NCBI GenBank assembly: GCA_963780815.1 | Contig: CAWADG010000014.1 | Location: forward strand, 62,001-126,000 | Direction: 5' to 3' | Source: VRUE01 sp963780815 | GTDB lineage: Bacteria; Actinomycetota; Thermoleophilia; Solirubrobacterales; 70-9 | DNA: 64,000 nt | In this document: piece after piece, positions 29,501 to 35,269 of the stretch | How positions within the stretch are numbered: position 1 is the first letter of the stretch | Layout: each line of letters starts with the position of its first letter | Translations under genes and position numbers: made by a program | The notes under the pieces: model-generated | Told to the model about the DNA's origin: nothing | Seen by the model: the letters and a program-made list of their open reading frames with translations, nothing else | Databases searched by the model: none

Positions 29501-29835
29501 CCCTGCAGCCGCTCGAGGGCTACGAGGTCGAGGCTGAGGCCGGCCACGCGGTCGCGCTCCAGCTCGAGCTCGACGACGAGCTGCTACGGGAGGGGCTTGC
29601 GCGTGAGATCGTGCACGCGGTGCAGAACGCGCGCAAAGAGGCCGGACTCGATATCACCGATCGGATCGCGCTCACCCTCGGCGGCGACGCGGGGCTCGTG
29701 GACGCCGCACGCGAGCATCAGGACTACCTCGCCGGCGAGGTCCTCGCCACCTCAGTGGCCTACGACGGCGCCGACGGATCCGCGGCGACGATCGACGGCC
29801 GCGAGCTCCGGATCGCGCTGAGGGCGGATCGCTAA
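26568..29835 (+). CDS. ileS: Isoleucyl-tRNA synthetase, reading frame interrupted at an inserted repeat
   Basis: The first part carries the class I HIGH equivalent NGRPGSHH (residues 57-64), the GSHH variant I associate with actinobacterial type-2 IleRS, the editing domain, and KMSKS at 611-615. At about 28615-28735 the frame shifts by one base. The anticodon-binding part then continues (DLDRWALSRLQ to the stop at 29835) in the other frame. A repeat copy (28644-28716, 73 bases) lies exactly there, and deleting 73 bases would restore the frame. The repeat also supplies GAGG plus ATG at 28681, so a separate 384-residue C-terminal chain could be made. IleRS is essential, so read-through, a split enzyme, a second copy or a sequence error must be considered. 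No T-box leader fits in the 38-base upstream gap. Confidence 0.85.
28596..28630 (+). other. Perfect 14-bp hairpin inside ileS just before the frame break
   Basis: GCGAATGCCGAGGG (28596-28609) and CCCTCGGCATTCGC (28617-28630) are exact complements with a 7-base loop, followed at once by the palindrome GGAATATTCC (28632-28641). In frame it encodes ANAEGLTPSAFA. Such a strong stem in coding DNA next to the repeat suggests it belongs to the inserted material or affects translation. Confidence 0.7.
28644..28716 (+). repeat. Dispersed repeat copy R3, interrupting ileS
   Basis: A 73-base copy with core GAGGAAACAGATATGGACG, most similar to R1. It coincides with the change of reading frame in ileS, and its length (73, remainder 1 on division by 3) is what is needed to explain that frame change. 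It also contains GAGG eight bases before an in-frame ATG (28681) for the downstream half. Confidence 0.8.
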
Positions 29836-29843
29836 CACTGGGC

Positions 29844-30023
29844 TTAGTCGTCGGCGGGCTCGCCGATGACGAAGTCCGATTTTGCCGAGTCGGAGAACTT
29901 CACCCAACAGTGCTCCGGGGGAACCCCGGCGACCTCGATCAGCGCCGCTTCGACCCGCTTCGCGATCTCGGCCTTCTGCTCGTCGGTACGACCCTCGTAC
30001 CAGTGGATGTGGACGAAGGGCAT
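29844..30023 (-). CDS. 4-oxalocrotonate tautomerase-family protein
   Basis: A 59-residue protein starting MPFVHIHWYEGRTDEQK. After removal of Met the N-terminal Pro1 is the catalytic base of this family, and the beta-alpha-beta pattern and length match 4-OT enzymes. The second half (AALIEVAGVPPEHCWVKFSD) fits the family strand-loop region, although the usual Arg39 equivalent is not obvious. It lies 9 bases downstream of thioredoxin on the same strand and is probably co-transcribed. The gene is short but clearly real. The tautomerase substrate is unknown. Confidence 0.85.
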   Translation of the reverse strand: MPFVHIHWYEGRTDEQKAEIAKRVEAALIEVAGVPPEHCWVKFSDSAKSDFVIGEPADD

Positions 30024-30032
30024 GCGCTCAAC

Positions 30033-30359
30033 CTATGCGAGCGCCGGCTCGAGCTCGGCCTCGAGTCGCCGCTTCGGCATCGCCCCGACGACTTTCTTCG
30101 CGATCGCCCCGTCCTTGAACAGGAGCAGGGTCGGGATCGAGAGGACTTCGTACTCGGCGGCGGTCTGCTGGTTCTCGTCGACGTTGAGGCTGAGGATCGT
30201 CAGGTCGTCGCGCTCGGCATCGATCTCTTCGAGGACCGGATGAACGACCCGGCATGGGCCGCACCAGGGAGCCCAGAAGTCGACGAGAACGGGACCGTCG
30301 GCCTCCAGCACGTCGGACTTGAAGGTGGCGTCTGTCACGTCGGTGAGCTTGCCTGTCAC
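30033..30359 (-). CDS. trxA: Thioredoxin
   Basis: A 108-residue thioredoxin with the active site FWAPWCGPCR near residues 29-38, the cis-proline loop SIPTLLLFKDG and a KKVVGAMPK region. It reduces protein disulfides in the cytoplasm. It starts about 95 bases from the divergent PolX gene, with an AT-rich inverted repeat (ATACTT...AAGTAT, about 30401-30416) between them. It is followed by the small tautomerase gene. Confidence 0.96.
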   Translation of the reverse strand: MTGKLTDVTDATFKSDVLEADGPVLVDFWAPWCGPCRVVHPVLEEIDAERDDLTILSLNVDENQQTAAEYEVLSIPTLLLFKDGAIAKKVVGAMPKRRLEAELEPALA

Positions 30360-30400
30360 TGAGATCGGTCTCCTGGAATCGGGGATTTGCCAGCGCTCAA

Positions 30401-30416
30401 TACTTCAAAAAGTATA
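30401..30416. promoter_or_regulatory. AT-rich inverted repeat in the trxA/polX divergent promoter
   Basis: ATACTT-CAAA-AAGTAT is a perfect 6-bp inverted repeat, markedly AT-rich in a GC-rich genome. It sits between trxA (start 30359, minus) and polX (start 30455, plus). GTATAGC at its plus-strand end could serve as a -10 element. It may be an operator or simply two overlapping -10 regions. Confidence 0.4.
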
Positions 30417-30454
30417 GCGAGGCCCCTGGGGGTGCCCAGGAGGCGAGTCATATC

Positions 30455-32188
30455 TTGACGAGTATGACCAATGGTGAGATCGCCGCCGCCCTCGAGGAGC
30501 TAGGGGTCCTCTACGAGCTCGACGGCGCGGTCAAGTACAGGGTCCTCGCCTACGGTGCCGCGGCGAAGGCGATCCGCGAAAGCCCGGTCTCGGTCGCCGA
30601 CCTAGCCGCCGAGGGCCGGGCGACCGAGATCCCCGGTGTCGGCAAGACCCTGGCGGAAAAGATCGACGCCCTGATCGAGACCGGTGAGATCCCGGCTGCG
30701 GTGAAGTTGAAGGCGAAGTTCCCACCGACCCTGATTGCCGTCACCCGCGTCCCCGGCCTCGGAGCGAAAACCGCGCGCCGCCTCTACGACGAGCTCGGGA
30801 TCACGACGCTCGAGGAGCTGAAGGAGGCGGCCGAGGACCAGCGGATCCGCGACCTCCGCGGTCTCGGGGCGAAGGTCGAGGAAAACGTGCTGGCGGCGAT
30901 GGAGCGCCTCGGCGAGCCCGGCGAGGGCAGCGGCCGGGTCCTGCTCTCGGCGGTGCGGCCGATCGCGCAGGAGCTGGCGGCGGCGCTGCGCGACCACCCG
31001 GCCGCCAACCGGGTCGAGGTCGCGGGCTCGGCGCGGCGCTGGGCGGAGACCTGCAAGGACATCGACCTGATCGCGACGGCGGTCGAGCCGACGGCGCTGG
31101 CCGAACATCTCGCCTCCCACGCCCTGATCGGCTCGGCCGGGACCCCGGGCCCGAACGGAGTCCGGGCCCAGACCCACAACGGGATCGCGGTCGACCTGCG
31201 GATCGTCGCCCCGGAGGCGTTCGGCAACCTGCTCCAGCACTTCACCGGGTCCGCGGCCCACAACGTCGCGCTGCGCGAAGAGGCAGCCGGGCGCGGGCTC
31301 TCGGTCTCCGAGCACGGGATCACCGACACCGAGACCGGCAAGGTCGAGCTCTGCGAGGCCGAGGAGGCCGTCTACGAGCGGCTCGGCTACTCCTACATAG
31401 TCCCCGAGCTGCGCGAGGGAAGGGGCGAGCTGAAGGCCGCCCGCGAAGGAAAGCTGCCCGACCTGGTGACGGTCGAGGACGTCCGCGGCGACCTCCACTG
31501 CCACACGACCCTCTCCGACGGCCGCAACACGCTCGAGGAGATGGCGGAGGCGGGCCGAGAGCGCGGCTACGCCTACATGGCGATCACCGACCACTCGGCT
31601 AGCCACGGATTCGGCGACCACGTCAGCGCCGAGCGGCTGCGGAAGCGGATCGAGGAGATCGGGGCCTGGAACGAGGGCAAACGCGGCTTCCGGCTTCTGG
31701 CCGGCTCGGAGATCAACATCGGCCTCGACGGCTCGCTCGACTACCCCGACGATCTCGTCGCCGCGCTCGACTGGGTCGTCGCCAGCGTCCACACCTCCTT
31801 CTCGATCTCCGAAAGGGAGATGACCGAGCGCGTAATGGCCGCTATCGAGAACCCCGACGTCGACTGCATCGGCCACCTGACCGGCCGCCTGATCGGCCGC
31901 CGCGAGCCCTACGGGATCGACGTCGAGGCGGTCGCCGAGGCCGCCGCCCGGACCGGGACGATGCTCGAGATCAACGGCAACCCCAACCGCCGCGACCTCT
32001 CCGAGCACCATGCCCGCCTCGCGGTCGAGGCCGGGGCGACGATCGTCCTCAACACCGACGCCCACGGGGTCGACACACTCGACAACGTCGCCTATGCGGT
32101 CGCGACTGCGCGCCGGGCCTGGCTCACTCCGAATGACATCGCCAACACCCGCGGCTGGCGGGATTTCAAGCGATTTTTGTCCCGCTGA
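30455..32188 (+). CDS. polX: Family X DNA polymerase with C-terminal PHP domain
   Basis: A 577-residue bacterial PolX. An N-terminal helix-hairpin-helix region (TEIPGVGKTLAEK, TRVPGLGAKTARRL) binds DNA. The nucleotidyltransferase core has GSARRWAETCKDIDLI with two metal aspartates, and VDLRIVAPEAFG. The PHP exonuclease domain has DLHCHTTLSDG, AITDHS and NTDAHGVD. It acts in gap-filling base excision repair. AGGAGG at 30438-30443 is 11 bases before a TTG at 30455 and 20 bases before the ATG at 30464, so I favour TTG. Its 3' end overlaps the convergent membrane-protein gene by 23 bases. Confidence 0.93.
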   Translation: MTSMTNGEIAAALEELGVLYELDGAVKYRVLAYGAAAKAIRESPVSVADLAAEGRATEIPGVGKTLAEKIDALIETGEIPAAVKLKAKFPPTLIAVTRVPGLGAKTARRLYDELGITTLEELKEAAEDQRIRDLRGLGAKVEENVLAAMERLGEPGEGSGRVLLSAVRPIAQELAAALRDHPAANRVEVAGSARRWAETCKDIDLIATAVEPTALAEHLASHALIGSAGTPGPNGVRAQTHNGIAVDLRIVAPEAFGNLLQHFTGSAAHNVALREEAAGRGLSVSEHGITDTETGKVELCEAEEAVYERLGYSYIVPELREGRGELKAAREGKLPDLVTVEDVRGDLHCHTTLSDGRNTLEEMAEAGRERGYAYMAITDHSASHGFGDHVSAERLRKRIEEIGAWNEGKRGFRLLAGSEINIGLDGSLDYPDDLVAALDWVVASVHTSFSISEREMTERVMAAIENPDVDCIGHLTGRLIGRREPYGIDVEAVAEAAARTGTMLEINGNPNRRDLSEHHARLAVEAGATIVLNTDAHGVDTLDNVAYAVATARRAWLTPNDIANTRGWRDFKRFLSR

Positions 32189-32691
32189 GCCGGTCGCTTC
32201 GCAGGCCCGGCGTGCGGACGAGCTCGATCGGCCGCAGGGCGGAGTTGGGGACGACGTAGAACTTGACGCCGTCGCGCTGCTCGACCCCGAGCACCGCCGC
32301 CTCGTGGGTTCGCAGCGCCAGCGCCGCGAGGAGAGCGAAGCCAGCTCCGATCGCGGCGACCCCGGGGTAGAGGACGCCGAGCCCCCCGGCGGCGACCGCC
32401 GTGACGCCGATCGGCCAGAGCCGGATCAGCGCGATCCGGGCCGGCGTCTCATCGGGCAGCGAGGTCGCCGTCTTCGCCCGGGCGAGGGCGTCGCGGACCC
32501 CGTCGGCAGCACGCTCGGGGCGGCCAAGGCGGAGGCCGATGACGTAGCGCCGCAAGCCACCACACGGCGGCGACGATGATCGTCCTGGTGTCGGTCTCGC
32601 GGCCCGCTGTGAGGGCGGTGATCGCCCCCAACACGGTCGCCTCGCCACCGGCGAGGAAGACGGTCGTCCGCAGCAGGTCGGTGAACGGCAC
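32166..32691 (-). CDS. Two-part membrane protein of unknown function, frameshifted
   Basis: An N-terminal segment starting at the ATG at 32691 (MPFTDLLRTTVFLAGG, then TRTIIVAAVWWLAA) ends in one frame. From about 32548 the sequence continues in another frame as RYVIGLRLGRPERAADGV, followed by two hydrophobic helices (WPIGVTAVAAGGLGVLYPGV, GAGFALLAALAL) and a C-terminal domain to 32166. One base near GCTTGCGGCGCTACG reconciles them, giving about 175 residues. I do not recognise the family. It begins 3 bases after otsB ends and may be co-transcribed with it. Confidence 0.6.
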
Positions 32692-32694
32692 CGA

Positions 32695-33558
32695 TCAATC
32701 CGCCAGCGACTCTAGGGCCGCGAGCCAGCCCTGCGGGCCGTCGACGGTCCAGTCCGATTCCTGGGCGAGCTCCGGCGGCGCCTCCGGCGAGGCGACGCCG
32801 ACGCAGAGCGCGGCCTCGAGCTCGCCGTCGTCGCGCAGCTCGCGCAGGCGGCGGAAGGCGTCGAGATCGGTGCGGTCGTCGCCGCCGTAGAGCGCGACGG
32901 TGATCCCGTCGGTCGCCAGCAGGGCCGCGACGGCGGCGTCCTTGCCGCCGCCTCCGGCAGGGCGCAGCTCGAGGACCTTGCGGCCCCAGCGCGGTTCGAG
33001 CCCGGCCCGGCCGCCCTCGGCGGCGAGCTCGTGCGCCCGCGCCTCGGCCCCGCGCTCGTCCTCGACGCCGCGCCAGTGGAGGGCCTGGATCGGGCCCTTG
33101 TCCTCGATCCGGAGGCCGGCGGCCTCGATGACCTCGGCCCTGCCGGCGACGAACTCGGCCGCCGCCCGCTCGCGGTCGCGCAACGAGGGGTCGAGCTGAG
33201 GGGCGTCGCTGCCAGGCAGCAGCAGTTCGAGGCCATGGTTGCCGGCGTAGGCGATCTCCTCGACGCCGACCAGCCGCCGCGCCTCCTCGGCCTGACGGCC
33301 GGAGACGCAGCCGACGAGCCCGTACCGAGCACTGAGGGCGACCAGGGCCTCGCGCGCCTGCACCGGGACCGCGGCCTGCTCGGGCCGCTCGACGATAGGG
33401 GCCAGCGTCCCGTCGACGTCGGTCAGGATCGCGGCCGAGGCTCGCGCCGCCCGCAGCGGCGCGAGCCGATCGGGCCCCGCCCCGCCCGCCCCGCTGCCGG
33501 TTTCGGGAGACACTGGACTTAGTATCGCGCGATGAGCGCGGAGCGAGCGAGCGTCCAT
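32695..33558 (-). CDS. otsB: Trehalose-6-phosphate phosphatase
   Basis: A HAD-superfamily phosphatase. The nucleophile motif is LTDVDGTLAPI, the sugar-binding cap has GNHGLELLLPG, and the C-terminal motif is YGGDDRTDLDAF, typical of OtsB. It removes phosphate from trehalose-6-phosphate. The matching synthase otsA is not in the window. The ATG at 33558 lies inside a copy of the dispersed repeat, so the first 15 residues come from repeat DNA. A GTG at 33513 (VSPETGSG) is an equally likely true start. The gene ends three bases before the membrane-protein gene. Confidence 0.88.
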   Translation of the reverse strand: MDARSLRAHRAILSPVSPETGSGAGGAGPDRLAPLRAARASAAILTDVDGTLAPIVERPEQAAVPVQAREALVALSARYGLVGCVSGRQAEEARRLVGVEEIAYAGNHGLELLLPGSDAPQLDPSLRDRERAAAEFVAGRAEVIEAAGLRIEDKGPIQALHWRGVEDERGAEARAHELAAEGGRAGLEPRWGRKVLELRPAGGGGKDAAVAALLATDGITVALYGGDDRTDLDAFRRLRELRDDGELEAALCVGVASPEAPPELAQESDWTVDGPQGWLAALESLAD

Positions 33559-33594
33559 ATCTGTTTCTTCGCGTGGCGAGCGAAGCGCGAAGCT
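33531..33594 (-). repeat. Dispersed repeat copy R4
   Basis: On the minus strand: GCTTCGCTCGC, then CGAAGAAACAGATATGGACG, then CTCGCTCGCTCCGCGCTCATC. It occupies the divergent gap between otsB and the first TauE-like gene and supplies the ATG at 33558 that opens the otsB frame. Confidence 0.75.
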
Positions 33595-33599
33595 TGACC

Positions 33600-33965
33600 A
33601 TGCCCTCCGAGCGCACCCTCAAATTGGCTGCGATCGGCACACTGGCCGGTCTCTTCAGCGGCCTGTTCGGCGTCGGCGGTGGCACCGTGATCGTTCCGCT
33701 CCTGATCTTCTGGTTCGGCTATGGCGAGCGGGTGGCGACAGGGACGAGCCTCGGCGCGATTGTCCTGATCGGTCTCCTCGCCACCTTCGCCCAGGGGGGG
33801 ATCTACGGCAACGTCCATGTCGCGACCGGCTTGGCGCTGACGATCCCGGCGGTCCTCGGCGTCATCCTCGGCACCGCGATCCAGCAGCGGATCCCGCAGC
33901 GCGCCGTCTCGCTGCTGTTCGCCGCGCTGCTGGTGGCGATAGCGATCGAGTTGATCATTCCGTGA
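33600..33965 (+). CDS. Half-size TauE/SafE-family permease, first of a pair
   Basis: A membrane protein of about 121 residues with four helices and the family glycine motif GLFGVGGGTVIVPLL near the N-terminus. TauE/SafE (DUF81) sulfite or organosulfonate exporters are normally about 250 residues made of two such repeats. Here one repeat is a separate gene, followed 16 bases later by a second half-size gene. The two probably form a heterodimer (inference). I use the ATG at 33600 rather than the upstream GTG at 33573, which lies within the dispersed repeat. Confidence 0.8.
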   Translation: MPSERTLKLAAIGTLAGLFSGLFGVGGGTVIVPLLIFWFGYGERVATGTSLGAIVLIGLLATFAQGGIYGNVHVATGLALTIPAVLGVILGTAIQQRIPQRAVSLLFAALLVAIAIELIIP

Positions 33966-33981
33966 CCGCGGAGAGCGCGAT

Positions 33982-34389
33982 ATGAACGAGGTCCTGGCGG
34001 TGCTGATCGCCGTCCTCGGCGGGCTGGCCGGAGGTCTCGTCGGCGTCGGTGGCGGGGTCCTCTTCGTCCCCGCGCTGGCGATCTTCCTCGGCCTCTCCCA
34101 GGTCGAGGCCGAGTCGACCTCGCTGCTGATGATCGTGATCGTCGCCGCCGTCGGCGCCTACCGGCAGCACGGCTACGGCAACCTCAGGATCCGCGACGCA
34201 TTCTGGATCGGCGCCCTCTCGCCGATCGGGGTGGTGATCGGAGTCGTGATCGCCAACGAGGTCCCGCAGCGGGCGCTGGAACTCTCGTTCGCGGCGCTGG
34301 CGCTGTTCGTCGCCTACACGCTGGTGCGTCGTGCGCTCGCGGCCGAGGAGGAGCCGGATCCAGCCGGCGGCTCGGAGCCCCATCGGTAG
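33982..34389 (+). CDS. Half-size TauE/SafE-family permease, second of a pair
   Basis: A 135-residue membrane protein, homologous in layout to its upstream neighbour. It has GLVGVGGGVLFVPAL near the start, about four helices, an IPQRAL-like loop (VPQRALEL), and a hydrophilic tail. Both halves share the motif plus the [IV]PQRA loop, which supports an origin by splitting or by never fusing. Transport of anions such as sulfite or sulfonates is known for the family. The substrate here is unknown. Confidence 0.82.
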   Translation: MNEVLAVLIAVLGGLAGGLVGVGGGVLFVPALAIFLGLSQVEAESTSLLMIVIVAAVGAYRQHGYGNLRIRDAFWIGALSPIGVVIGVVIANEVPQRALELSFAALALFVAYTLVRRALAAEEEPDPAGGSEPHR

Positions 34390-34398
34390 TCTCAAACT

Positions 34399-35259
34399 GT
34401 GGAATCGCTCAACTGGGAGACCGACGTCCCGTCGCTTCGCTCCCCGATCCTCGTCTGCAGCTTCAGGGGCTGGAACGACGCAGCCGGCGCCGCCTCGACC
34501 GCCCTGGCGGCGATCGCCTCGGGGTTCGAGGCCGAGCTGATCGCCCGGGTCGACCCCGAGGAGTACTTCGACTTCCAGGAGACGCGCCCGACGATCACCC
34601 TCACCGAGGGCCAGGCCCGCCATATCGAGTGGCCCCAGAACAACCTGATCTCGGCGCCGGTCCCGAGCGCCGAGCGCGACCTGGTCCTGCTCGACGGGAC
34701 CGAGCCCAACCTTCGCTGGCGGACATTCTCGGAGACGATCGCCACCGCCGCCGACGCGCTCGGGGTCGAGATGGTGGTGACGATGGGCGCCCTGATCGCC
34801 GAGGTCTCCCACACCCTGCCGGTGCCGATCACCGGACTTGCGTCGGACTCGGAGCTGGTCGAGGACCTCGAACTGCAGCGCTCGAGCTACGAAGGGCCGA
34901 CCGGGATCGTCGGCGTCCTCCACGACTGCTGCAACCAGGTCGGGATCACCTCGGCCTCGCTCTGGGCCGCGGTGCCCCACTACGTCGCCGCCGTGCCCAA
35001 CCCGAAGGCCGGCCTGGCGCTGCTGCGGCGGCTTGAGGGCCTGACCGGGATCGCGGTCGAGGCGCGCGAGCTCGAGGAGGAAGCCGACAGCTACGAGGAG
35101 CAGATCGGCCGCGCGGTCGCCGCCAATCCCGAGATCGCGGAGCTGGTCGAGCGGATCGAGGCCGAGCAGGTCGAGCAGCTGAGCGATGGCGAGGACCTTC
35201 CCTCGGCCGACTCGATCGCCCGCGAGTTCCAGCGCTTCCTGCGCCAGCAGGGCAAATGA
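34399..35259 (+). CDS. PAC2-family (proteasome-assembly-chaperone-like) protein
   Basis: A 286-residue protein starting at GTG. The N-terminus PILVCSFRGWNDAAGAAS and the later GALIAEVSHTLPVPITGLASD are characteristic of the PAC2 family found in actinobacteria and archaea. A glutamate-rich helical C-terminus (EELEEEADSYEEQIGRAV) probably forms a coiled coil. The fold resembles purine nucleoside phosphorylase-like alpha/beta proteins. Its bacterial role is unsettled, though proteasome-related functions have been suggested. It follows the TauE pair by 9 bases. Confidence 0.88.
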   Translation: MESLNWETDVPSLRSPILVCSFRGWNDAAGAASTALAAIASGFEAELIARVDPEEYFDFQETRPTITLTEGQARHIEWPQNNLISAPVPSAERDLVLLDGTEPNLRWRTFSETIATAADALGVEMVVTMGALIAEVSHTLPVPITGLASDSELVEDLELQRSSYEGPTGIVGVLHDCCNQVGITSASLWAAVPHYVAAVPNPKAGLALLRRLEGLTGIAVEARELEEEADSYEEQIGRAVAANPEIAELVERIEAEQVEQLSDGEDLPSADSIAREFQRFLRQQGK

Positions 35260-35269
35260 GCCCGGCGGC

